Translations under genes and position numbers: made by a program
From: Peptostreptococcaceae bacterium
Lineage (GTDB): Bacteria > Bacillota > Clostridia > Peptostreptococcales > Peptostreptococcaceae
NCBI GenBank assembly: GCA_029983575.1
Contig: JASBZE010000028.1
Coordinates: forward strand, 1-18,294
Reading direction: 5' to 3'
Length of the DNA: 18,294 nt
Part shown: one piece after another, positions 5,559 to 12,546 of the stretch
How the letters are laid out: every line of letters starts with the position of its first letter
Position numbering within the stretch: the first letter of the stretch is position 1
The notes under the pieces: generated by a model
Seen by the model: the letters and a program-made list of their open reading frames with translations, nothing else
What the model was told of the DNA's origin: nothing
Database searches by the model: none

Positions 5559-8257
5559 CTAAATCTAACTGACTTATCACTATTTTTATCATTCGATTTC
5601 TCTTTTATTTTATTATCGATTTTATAGCTTGTTTTATCCTTTATTTCATCATCTAATTTTTCGACTGAACTATAACTGCTTTTTTCGCTCATCGTTAATC
5701 TCAGATTTTTGATAGCCTCCTGTATTTTAGCCTTAATCAACTTTGGTTTTTCTCCTGTGAAATCAAGCCTGATATAGGAAACCCCCGTATCTAAGACCTC
5801 GTCCATTACATCGATTAAATCAATGGCTTCGTTGCCGTAAATCTCCGTCCTGCAGAAAATATCTTGACTTAATCTAAATACCCTCTCGCTCTCATCTTTT
5901 AAGAAATACCTGGAACGAGCACACTCATCATCTCTCTTATCCTTTTTGCAATTTTTAGTCAATACACCCATAGGACAATATTCGCTGATCATGCTTCTCG
6001 GATGACCGTATACAATCATCTCAAAACCTTTGAAATTAGAGTTAGAAATCAAGTTTTTTATCTCATGTTTATTTATCTCTTGGGAAACCGTAATGACTTT
6101 CGGGTTGTATCTCAATGCCAAATAATCTGCGCTGTAGTGGTTATATATATTGAAGTACGTATCTAAATGTGGTGTGAGCCCTAATTTTTTTGAGAGAAAT
6201 GCCCCACCCCAAGTAGATGTTAAACAAGGCGGTATATTTTCCAAGCTTGGCAGAATTTTTTTCAATTGTTCGTAGTTTGAATTTCTAATTATTCCCGGTA
6301 AGGCGTATGATAATTTTATACCCTTTTCTTTGAGATTTTTATACATGGTGTCATAACCACTTAAATCCTTTGTATATACGGTATCTATATAGTCTAACTC
6401 CTCCTTAGACAATGAATCTAACAATATATTTATATCTTCATTAGAATTAAACTTTAAATTTATCATAATATCCTTAGATCTATTATATTTTGATTCAATA
6501 TATTCTGATTCAATATTCTCTGATTCAGTGTCTTTATATGAACTACATTTATAGATATCATCCTGTGATTTTTCGTTTTTAGAGTTATCGTAATTAGAAT
6601 CATATTCTGCTACAATTCTGTTAGAAAAATCAAGTATCTTTTTCTCGTACTCCTCTATGACCCTTCTCCTCAGTGAATTTAGTTCTGATGCCGGCAAAAA
6701 TGAATCCTCTTCTAAAATTGACCCATCTATATCAAAAACAAACTCATAGGGTGTGTTTCCGGTTTTTGATAGCTTTGAAATCACTTCATCTATCACAGTC
6801 TTTTTATTATTTGCCCTCTCGATAATATAATCAGACTCCAACCTTACAGAAATATCTCTCCTTTTTATCTCTAAAATGATAGGACGTCCAATTTCAAAAT
6901 CAAATTTACATGAAAGAGGGATTTTCTTTAGTTCCACAGGCCCTTCAAAAGTGCTTCTCGACTGAACATCCAAATCCTTGTCAAAAGTCTTATAAACCTT
7001 AGTTCCCCTTGGTATGTTTTTTAAAAAGTCAATCTCGACAACATCGTTATTGCCAGCTGAATTAACCTGCTCCTCGCCTATAAATATCCTTCCGACTTCA
7101 CCTCCGCCGATGCTAAGTCCATCTCCTTTACTGAGTTTATTTTTTAGCCTGATTTTCAGTTTTTTCCTTTTACCATTAAAACCGATGACCTCTCCTAAAA
7201 ACATCCCCGTATTTTTGGGGCTATCGAAATTCATATTCTCTATACCGCGCTTATCCATTAGAAAACCTTCAGTAAATCCCCTGCTAAATATCGACTCTAG
7301 CTCTTTTTTTGAAGGGGGTTTTTCATCTTTGGTCTCACCCAATAAAAACAAATCTATCGCCCTTCTGTAATTTTTTGTGACAGTTGCAACGTACTGAGGT
7401 TTTTTCATACGCCCCTCGAGTTTTAGAGATTTAACCCCAGTCTTTAGTATCAGGTCGATATTATCAATAGAAGAAAGATCCTTTGGACTTAGTAGAAACT
7501 TAGGAGTGTTTGAAAATTTGCCTGCCGAATTATCTTTGTTAGAAGAGTTTTCATCAGAATAATCTTTATTTTTACCTAAATAATTCCCAACAGAATTTTC
7601 AGAGGAAATGTTCCTGTCAAACCTACCGAGAGTATATTTTTGCCTACATGGTTGAGCGCACCTTCCCCTATTTCCTGACCTATCTCCCAACATCGAACTC
7701 ATCAAACATTGACCCGAATAACTGACACAGAGAGCACCGTGTACGAATACCTCTATATCTACCTTCGTATTTTTACAGATTTCTTCTATTTCCCGGGCAG
7801 TTAGCTCACGTGCGACAACCACCCTGTCAAATCCAGCTTTTTCTAGTTCTAATACATCATTTAAAGAGTGAGCAGCTATTTGAGTCGAGGCATGAAGCTC
7901 CATATTTTCGTATCTTTCTCTTAAAATACTCGCCATTCCAATATCTGAAAGTATAATCCCATCTACCCCAGCCTTGTATAGAAAATCCGTATAATCTACA
8001 AAACTCGATACTTCTGATTCCATAATCGACGTGTTTACCGTAACAAAAATATCAACTTCCCTCGGCTTTGCGTAACTTATTGCCTTTATTAAATCTTCTC
8101 TAGAAAAATTATTTGCAGAAGCACGTGCACTAAACTCCTCGCCACCTAGATAAACGGCATTTGCTCCATTTTGAACAGCAGCAACCAACGACTCCATAGA
8201 ACCACATGGAGCTAACAACTCAATATATTTATAATCAATTTCTTTTTTGTTCTTCAT
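5531..8257 (-). CDS. U32 family protein (RlhA-like, U32 plus DUF3656) with low-complexity insertions
   Basis: 908 residues. The N-terminal U32 barrel begins ELLAPCGSMESL (13-24) and AVYLGGEEFSAR (34-45); HGALCVSYSGQC and GNRGRCAQPCR carry Cys177, 184, 200 and 204, as in the family. LSPKDL (256-261) and KLEGRMKKPQYV (279-290) follow, then a DUF3656-type middle and a second U32-like half, ending RFRGHFYKSVL. Proteins annotated as collagenase-like peptidases include E. coli RlhA (23S rRNA C2501 hydroxylation) and TrhP (tRNA wobble uridine). The domain order here fits RlhA, so rRNA hydroxylation is likelier than proteolysis. Three Ser/Asn/Asp/Lys-rich inserts, about 212-250, 553-596 and 856-897, make it longer than usual. 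Ribosome site AAAGGGGTGG is rather far from ATG (about 11). The aminopeptidase gene lies upstream. Confidence 0.85.
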   Translation of the reverse strand: MKNKKEIDYKYIELLAPCGSMESLVAAVQNGANAVYLGGEEFSARASANNFSREDLIKAISYAKPREVDIFVTVNTSIMESEVSSFVDYTDFLYKAGVDGIILSDIGMASILRERYENMELHASTQIAAHSLNDVLELEKAGFDRVVVARELTAREIEEICKNTKVDIEVFVHGALCVSYSGQCLMSSMLGDRSGNRGRCAQPCRQKYTLGRFDRNISSENSVGNYLGKNKDYSDENSSNKDNSAGKFSNTPKFLLSPKDLSSIDNIDLILKTGVKSLKLEGRMKKPQYVATVTKNYRRAIDLFLLGETKDEKPPSKKELESIFSRGFTEGFLMDKRGIENMNFDSPKNTGMFLGEVIGFNGKRKKLKIRLKNKLSKGDGLSIGGGEVGRIFIGEEQVNSAGNNDVVEIDFLKNIPRGTKVYKTFDKDLDVQSRSTFEGPVELKKIPLSCKFDFEIGRPIILEIKRRDISVRLESDYIIERANNKKTVIDEVISKLSKTGNTPYEFVFDIDGSILEEDSFLPASELNSLRRRVIEEYEKKILDFSNRIVAEYDSNYDNSKNEKSQDDIYKCSSYKDTESENIESEYIESKYNRSKDIMINLKFNSNEDINILLDSLSKEELDYIDTVYTKDLSGYDTMYKNLKEKGIKLSYALPGIIRNSNYEQLKKILPSLENIPPCLTSTWGGAFLSKKLGLTPHLDTYFNIYNHYSADYLALRYNPKVITVSQEINKHEIKNLISNSNFKGFEMIVYGHPRSMISEYCPMGVLTKNCKKDKRDDECARSRYFLKDESERVFRLSQDIFCRTEIYGNEAIDLIDVMDEVLDTGVSYIRLDFTGEKPKLIKAKIQEAIKNLRLTMSEKSSYSSVEKLDDEIKDKTSYKIDNKIKEKSNDKNSDKSVRFRGHFYKSVL

Positions 8258-8280
8258 CTAATCAATGACCACCCCTTTTA

Positions 8281-8338
8281 TCTATTTTTATCTTATTTTA
8301 TCTATTTTTATCTTATTTTATCTATTTTTATCTTATTA
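8281..8338. repeat. 20-bp tandem repeat, about three copies
   Basis: The unit TCTATTTTTATCTTATTTTA occurs perfectly at 8281-8300 and 8301-8320; the third copy is slightly decayed (8321-8338). On the minus strand the array runs almost directly into the ribosome site of the U32 gene, so it forms most of that gene's leader region. Confidence 0.9.
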
Positions 8339-8385
8339 TTTCGATTTATCTAGTCTAATTAAATTAATTTGTTCTACAGTCTTAC

Positions 8386-9318
8386 CTATTTGCCCTTTGT
8401 TTCATTATTTGCCTCTCTCAAGGCATTAACTACTGCCTGCCTCATAGCCACCTGTGCAGCATAGTACACCTTGTCTGGATTTATATCTACATCTCCTGAG
8501 CTAAGAGTAAAAATCGAATCTCCATCCATAGTCGTATGAATAGGTCTAATTGAAAGAGCCAGTCCATTTTGAGCCAACTGAGATGCTTTTTTGCACTGAG
8601 CCTTTGATAGCTTGGCATTTGTCATAATACATCCGATAGTAGTATTTTTCCCTCTTATATTGTCGCTGTCTACATCAACTTCTGCACCTAACATAATACT
8701 ATCTGCTGGAACTATTGTTTTCTTATCATCGCCTAAACATCCTGCGATAATCTCATCGCCCTCATACACCTCGCCACTAGCATTTACAACGACGTATGCA
8801 GATACTATTACATCTCCTAGATTTATCTCATGGTATCCGACACCTGAGTTCATCACATAATCAAAGCCCCTTAGCTTACCAACTGTGGCACCAGAACCCG
8901 CACCAAAACTCCCCTCTTTTACGTCTTTAGAAGCATTTTTTGAAGCTTTATATCCCCACTCAGCACTCGGCCTTACGTTTGGATCTCCAAATCCCAAGTC
9001 AAAAATAACGGCCCCACTTACAATTGGAACTCTTGCAACCCCAACATCAAAACCAATACCTTCTTCTTCCAAATATTTCATAACTCCTGAACACGAGTCT
9101 AGCCCAAAGGCAGAACCTCCCGATAAAACGACAGCGTGAACTTTTTCAACGGTCTTTGTTGGATCGAGTAAATCCGTCTCCCTAGTACCAGGAGCACCAC
9201 CTCTGATATCACATCCGGCAACTGCACCATTTTTCGCTATAATTACACTTACACCGGTTTTAGCCACATCATCTTCATAAGTACCAATCAAAAAATCTTC
9301 TAAACCTATCTTTTTCAT
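8386..9318 (-). CDS. P1 family (DmpA/BapA-type) self-processing aminopeptidase
   Basis: 310 residues, usual length for this family. Blocks seen: GVSVIIAKNGA (22-32), VLSGGSAFGLDS (64-75), FGAGSGATVGK (138-148), and KNTTIGCIMTNA (224-235). In the N-terminal-nucleophile fold of DmpA and BapA the precursor cleaves itself to free a Ser or Thr that becomes the catalytic residue; here cleavage after Asn225 exposing Thr226 fits (inference). Products are small-molecule or peptide amide hydrolysis; the natural substrate cannot be told. No signal peptide, so cytoplasmic. The ribosome site is weak (TTAAGAT), although the N-terminus fits the family well. No terminator lies between it and the U32 gene 128 bases downstream. 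Confidence 0.85.
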   Translation of the reverse strand: MKKIGLEDFLIGTYEDDVAKTGVSVIIAKNGAVAGCDIRGGAPGTRETDLLDPTKTVEKVHAVVLSGGSAFGLDSCSGVMKYLEEEGIGFDVGVARVPIVSGAVIFDLGFGDPNVRPSAEWGYKASKNASKDVKEGSFGAGSGATVGKLRGFDYVMNSGVGYHEINLGDVIVSAYVVVNASGEVYEGDEIIAGCLGDDKKTIVPADSIMLGAEVDVDSDNIRGKNTTIGCIMTNAKLSKAQCKKASQLAQNGLALSIRPIHTTMDGDSIFTLSSGDVDINPDKVYYAAQVAMRQAVVNALREANNETKGK

Positions 9319-9374
9319 ATCTTAATTAAATCTCAACTTTCATAATAATTTTTCATAAATAGTTTCTCATAATA

Positions 9375-9380
9375 ATTATA
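9375..9380 (-). promoter_or_regulatory. Possible -10 element of the P1 aminopeptidase gene
   Basis: A perfect TATAAT on the minus strand, about 57 bases before the ATG. No convincing -35 is seen. The sequence upstream of it is a decayed ISL3 fragment, so the original promoter may have been altered. Confidence 0.3.
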
Positions 9381-9466
9381 GTTTAATTTTACCATAAAAA
9401 ACACCTAGCTGGAAAACTGTTGATGTATAATAATCAACAAACAAAATGCCACATAGGAAATTTAGT

Positions 9467-9544
9467 ATGTATTCAAATAATATCATACCGAATATACTAG
9501 GAATTAAAGAATAAATTTTAAAAATAACTGATCATTAAATAGAG
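9467..9544 (+). pseudogene. ISL3 transposase, N-terminal fossil
   Basis: Translation from the ATG at 9467 reads MYSNNIIPNILGIKE, stop, ILKITDH, stop, IE. The other copy in this window reads MCSNNIIPEILGIKE and NLKINDH over the same stretch. Two in-frame stops and loss of everything downstream show it is dead. IIPxxLGIK is the typical ISL3 transposase start. Confidence 0.75.
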
Positions 9545-9625
9545 CTTTTTATTGCACAATGATGGTAATAACAGGAAATTTTTTATTTTCCGAACTTGAC
9601 GAGTAATCGTATTTAGAGTTGATTG

Positions 9626-9664
9626 AAAAAAAAGACGAGATTTAGTTAATTCCTCGTCTTTTTT
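9626..9664 (-). terminator. Bidirectional terminator downstream of dps
   Basis: Stem AAAAGACGAG/CTCGTCTTTT (9630-9639 with 9653-9662) extends into A8 on one side and T6 on the other, giving T-runs in both directions. On the minus strand it ends dps, about 40 bases past the stop. Since it lies inside the IS remnant it may be a recycled IS terminator. Confidence 0.8.
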
Positions 9665-9704
9665 ATTTTGGGACTTTTGAAACAGCCCCCAAAGTTTTAA
9701 TTTA

Positions 9705-10151
9705 TTACTTGCCCTCAAGCATTTGTCTAAGCATCCATATATGCTTGTTGTAACTTTCTATATGACCTTCGAACATTCCAACAGCTGAAAACCAATCCAA
9801 TTCATCGCAACCATGTCTTAACTCACTCGCCTCTTTTCTAAGTGCATCAAGATCTTCAATAACGGCCTCGACTGCCTCAGTTGTTGAAAAAGGCTTAGAT
9901 TCAACCTCTTTAATGGTAGAATTCTCAAGATATTCCTTCATACTAACAAGAGGCATATATCCATACATCTTCTGATGTTCAGCAACCTGGTCGAAGTTTT
10001 CAAATATCTCATCGTAAACTGACTCTGTGAACGTATGAATTGACACGAAATTTGATCCAACTACGTTCCAGTGAACATTGTGTAACTTAAAAAGTACCAC
10101 TGCTAAGTTTGATAAATGTTGATTGAATTCGCTATGTAGTTCTTTACTCAT
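9705..10151 (-). CDS. dps: Dps family ferroxidase / DNA-protecting mini-ferritin
   Basis: 148 residues from the chosen start. Forms a 12-subunit shell that oxidises Fe(II) with peroxide and stores iron, protecting DNA. The intersubunit ferroxidase ligands are visible with exact family spacing: His27, His39, Glu43 (often Asp), Asp54 and Glu58, in the stretch KLHNVHWNVVGSNF and onward. The acidic C-terminus has no Lys tail, so direct DNA binding is not indicated. Start: an ATG at 10166 would place the GGAGG inside the gene, whereas the ATG at 10151 has that GGAGG eight bases upstream, so it is the real start. It is monocistronic, with promoter at 10200-10208 and terminator at 9626-9664. Peroxide or PerR control is usual in this family, but I see no convincing PerR box. 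Confidence 0.92.
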   Translation of the reverse strand: MSKELHSEFNQHLSNLAVVLFKLHNVHWNVVGSNFVSIHTFTESVYDEIFENFDQVAEHQKMYGYMPLVSMKEYLENSTIKEVESKPFSTTEAVEAVIEDLDALRKEASELRHGCDELDWFSAVGMFEGHIESYNKHIWMLRQMLEGK

Positions 10152-10199
10152 TAAAATATCCTCCATTAAATTTTATTAGCTAATTTAGAAAAAACTTAT

Positions 10200-10208
10200 A
10201 TTATATCA
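10200..10208 (-). promoter_or_regulatory. Extended -10 promoter of dps
   Basis: The minus strand reads TGATATAAT, an extended -10 with a perfect TATAAT (10200-10205). The -35 is weak. Start site near 10193, leader about 42 bases. Confidence 0.55.
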
Positions 10209-10337
10209 AAATAAATTTCATCTAAATATAACTATCTTAAATTTAACATAACTGAGTTTTCTTGTCAATAGAGTTTATTTATTAATAAGAATAATCCGCT
10301 TAAATCATATAATGCAATTTTTATACATTACTATCGT

Positions 10338-10376
10338 ACTTAACTTTGGTACTTAACTTTGGTACTTATCTTTGGT
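10338..10376. repeat. 13-bp tandem repeat, three copies plus decayed flanks
   Basis: Unit ACTTAACTTTGGT at 10338-10350 and 10351-10363, then ACTTATCTTTGGT at 10364-10376. Decayed copies extend to about 10325 and 10416. The array lies between the end of the helicase gene and the dps promoter. Apart from this repeat and the dps promoter, the 10152-10452 gap shows no gene; I see no clear helicase terminator. Confidence 0.9.
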
Positions 10377-10452
10377 ACTTAATACTATGTCGCTTAACTA
10401 TAGTACTCACTCAAATGGTTAATCCACTTCCTTAAATTAACTCTTTTGACAC

Positions 10453-12153
10453 TTATTTTCTTGAATTCGCCCTTTCAATATTTATCTTATTTCCCTTTAT
10501 CTTCCTGTTTTTAAGAGATCTAATAACCCTCTTGTAATATTTGTTTGGCACCTCAACAAAAGAAAACTTCTCGTAAATATCTACATTTCCTATAGTATTT
10601 CCAGGAATACCTGATTCTCCAGCTATCGTACCAACCAAATCCTTAGGCTTTATCCTCTGTCTGCTGCCTACATTGATAAACAGCCTAGCCATATCTTTTT
10701 GTCTACCTCTTTTGAAATTACTAGAATTTCTTCTGTCCCTGTAATCCCTAGAAACATACTCCTCTATCTCGTCTTTTTCCTCTCCCATTGCCAGCTTAAG
10801 CATTGCCGCCGCCAAATCAATCACTGAGTACTCACTCTCTTCCATAAAGTTCTCAATAAGTTCAACCTGTTTATTTAGTGTTACTCCCTCGAGAAGACCG
10901 GATATCTCTTCAAAATATTTCTCCGCTTTTTTATCCTCTAACTCAGCCACAGTCGGAACCTTGTGTCTTTGTATCTTGCTTTTCGTATACTTTTCAATAT
11001 CCTTTAGCTGTCTCATCTCTCTTCCAAATACCAATGAGAAACTCATACCCTGTCTTCCTGCTCTACCGGTCCTACCTATTCTATGAACATAATACTCCTC
11101 ATCTTGAGGTATGTCGTAGTTAAATACTATCTCTACATCGTCTACGTCAATTCCTCTCGCAGCCACATCAGTAGCAACTAGAACGTCAATTGAACCACTT
11201 CTAAACTTATTCATAACTATATCTCTTTGCGCTTGTTTCATATCTCCGTGAAGTGAATCTGCAAAATAGCCCCTAGCTTGAAGGTCGGCTACCAACTCGT
11301 CAACGCCTTTTTTAGTATTACAGAACACTACCGATAGCTTAGGATTGTAGACATCAATTAATCTCGTCAAAATCTCTACCTTATTATTTGGTCTAGCCTC
11401 GATAAAATACTGAGTTATATTTGAAACAGTGAGTTCCTTTCTAACCACCTTGATATGAACAGGATCATTTTGATATTCCCTAGCCAACGCTAAGATCTCC
11501 TTAGGCATAGTCGCAGAGAAAAGCATAGTCTGTCTCTCATTTGGAACCTTCGCCAATATAGTCTCAATATCCTCTCTAAATCCCATATCTAGCATCTCAT
11601 CTGCTTCATCTAAAACTGCTATATTCACACTTTCTAACTTTAAAGTCCTTCTGTTTATGTGATCTATGACCCTACCAGGAGTACCTATAACGATTTGAAC
11701 CCCGCCTTTTAGAGCCTTTATCTGTCTCTCGATAGGCTGACCACCGTAAACGGGAAGAATTTTTATCCCATGCATATACTCACAAAGCTTTCTGACCTCT
11801 TTAGATATCTGAATCGCCAGCTCTCTAGTCGGACAAAGGACCAAAGCTTGTAGATTCCTATTATACGGATCTATCATATTTAGCATTGGTATCGAAAAAG
11901 CGGCTGTCTTTCCAGTACCCGTCTGGGCCTGACCGATTACATCATATCCCATAAGTGATGTAGGTATGGTCTTAGCCTGTATAGGTGATGGCTGTTCAAA
12001 TCCCATATCTGAAATCGCCCTCTTTATTTCGTCTTTGATCTCCATCTCATCAAAGGTTAAGGCCTCTTTGATTTCGTTATTTATATTACCATCATTTTTA
12101 TTACTTTCATCAGGGTTGTTTTTATAATTTATATCATTTATTTTATTACTCAT
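10453..12153 (-). CDS. DEAD-box RNA helicase (CshA/DeaD type) with DbpA-like RNA-binding domain
   Basis: 566 residues from the chosen start. An Asn/Lys/Asp-rich N-terminal tail (about 1-32) precedes the helicase core: Q motif around GFEQPSPIQ, AQTGTGKT (motif I), PTRELA (Ia), TPGR (Ib), DEAD (II), SAT (III), then the second RecA half with ARGID (V) and HRIGRTGR (VI). The C-terminal ~80 residues (MARLFINVGSRQRIKPKDLV to the end) are a DbpA-type RNA-binding fold. It unwinds short RNA duplexes with ATP, typically in ribosome assembly, mRNA turnover or cold adaptation. Start: the ATG at 12171 would bury the AAAGGAG; the ATG at 12153 has it seven bases upstream. Transcribed divergently from pflB. 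Confidence 0.95.
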   Translation of the reverse strand: MSNKINDINYKNNPDESNKNDGNINNEIKEALTFDEMEIKDEIKRAISDMGFEQPSPIQAKTIPTSLMGYDVIGQAQTGTGKTAAFSIPMLNMIDPYNRNLQALVLCPTRELAIQISKEVRKLCEYMHGIKILPVYGGQPIERQIKALKGGVQIVIGTPGRVIDHINRRTLKLESVNIAVLDEADEMLDMGFREDIETILAKVPNERQTMLFSATMPKEILALAREYQNDPVHIKVVRKELTVSNITQYFIEARPNNKVEILTRLIDVYNPKLSVVFCNTKKGVDELVADLQARGYFADSLHGDMKQAQRDIVMNKFRSGSIDVLVATDVAARGIDVDDVEIVFNYDIPQDEEYYVHRIGRTGRAGRQGMSFSLVFGREMRQLKDIEKYTKSKIQRHKVPTVAELEDKKAEKYFEEISGLLEGVTLNKQVELIENFMEESEYSVIDLAAAMLKLAMGEEKDEIEEYVSRDYRDRRNSSNFKRGRQKDMARLFINVGSRQRIKPKDLVGTIAGESGIPGNTIGNVDIYEKFSFVEVPNKYYKRVIRSLKNRKIKGNKINIERANSRK

Positions 12154-12181
12154 TTTTATTCTCCTTTTCATTAACTATAAT

Positions 12182-12210
12182 AGTATATAACTAAAGAAAC
12201 AAAATTACAA
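12182..12210 (-). promoter_or_regulatory. Promoter of the DEAD-box helicase gene
   Basis: Minus strand: TTGTAA (12205-12210), 17-base spacer, TATACT (12182-12187). The leader is about 20-25 bases to the ribosome-site start. Confidence 0.65.
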
Positions 12211-12252
12211 GTAAGTTATTTATATATCACATAAAATTTTTTCATTTGGGTA

Positions 12253-12281
12253 TTGTATACAATTATACTTTATGATATTAT
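12253..12281 (+). promoter_or_regulatory. Likely pflB promoter with overlapping dyad
   Basis: TTGTAT (12253-12258), 17-base spacer, TGA-TATTAT with the -10 at 12276-12281. The -35 lies in an imperfect 7-4-7 dyad, TTGTATA-CAAT-TATACTT (12253-12270), an arrangement like redox-sensor Rex sites but poor in sequence match (TTGTTAA/TTGTGAA half-sites expected). The leader to the ATG would be about 260 bases. Confidence 0.5.
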
Positions 12282-12326
12282 TTTGATATAGATAATCAGT
12301 AAAATTTAATATATACACCCAGTTGT

Positions 12327-12431
12327 TAAGTGTGGCTTACTTATACTTCTTGGTAGGTGTGCCTTACTTATCCCTTTGATAAGTGCGAATGGCTTATCCC
12401 TTTGGTAAGTTGGGCTGACTTATCATTCTGC
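12327..12431. repeat. 26-bp degenerate tandem repeat, four copies, in the pflB leader
   Basis: Copies start at 12327 (27 bp), 12354, 12380 and 12406. Each begins TAAGTG/TAGGTG/TAAGTT and carries a TTATC or TTATA block in its middle. The copies have diverged, so the array is older than the perfect 11-bp array at 1250. Its position in the 12154-12546 gap is between the promoter and the pflB ribosome site. Confidence 0.75.
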
Positions 12432-12467
12432 TGGGTTCTATATTTATCGATTATCTATCATTTCTTG

Positions 12468-12496
12468 CGGCTTTTTATTGTTATTTGGGAAAGCCG
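12468..12496 (+). promoter_or_regulatory. Leader hairpin upstream of pflB
   Basis: CGGCTTT (12468-12474) pairs with AAAGCCG (12490-12496) around a 15-nt loop, about 40 bases before the ribosome site. No T-run follows, so it is not a terminator; it could affect mRNA stability or translation. Confidence 0.35.
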
Positions 12497-12546
12497 AGAA
12501 TACATCATTTAACAAATAGCATAAATAATAGAAAACGGAGGTAATC

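Larger units (their letters stand above)
9415..9687 (+). mobile_element. Decayed ISL3-type insertion sequence remnant
   Basis: Positions 9415-9544 align with the leader and start of the ISL3 copy at 15673-16413 (shared GTTG..TATAAT, CAAAAT, CATA, AGGA, ATTT landmarks, then the transposase N-terminus). At 9665-9687 lies a 23-base end sequence that matches that element's inverted repeat with two differences (GGGACTTTTGAAACAGCC). The left repeat is absent and nearly the whole transposase is lost. The remnant lies between the aminopeptidase promoter and the end of dps. Confidence 0.65.

Noticed and set aside
9418..9441. Hairpin TGTTGAT/ATCAACA as a terminator
   Set aside because: It is short and A+T-rich and without a solid T-run; it is better explained as the leader of the ISL3 fossil.
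9518..9718. 66-residue reading frame overlapping the end of dps
   Set aside because: It lies across the terminator and the IS remnant, has no ribosome site and shows no recognisable sequence.
10170..10300. PerR box upstream of dps
   Set aside because: The A+T-rich sequence has no good match to TTATAATnATTATAA, so control by PerR is not supported by the sequence.
12290..12310. Possible FNR/CRP-type site (TTGATATAGATAATCAG) upstream of pflB
   Set aside because: The half-sites are separated by 7 bases rather than 4 and the second reads ATCAG, so it does not fit the TTGAT-N4-ATCAA pattern.
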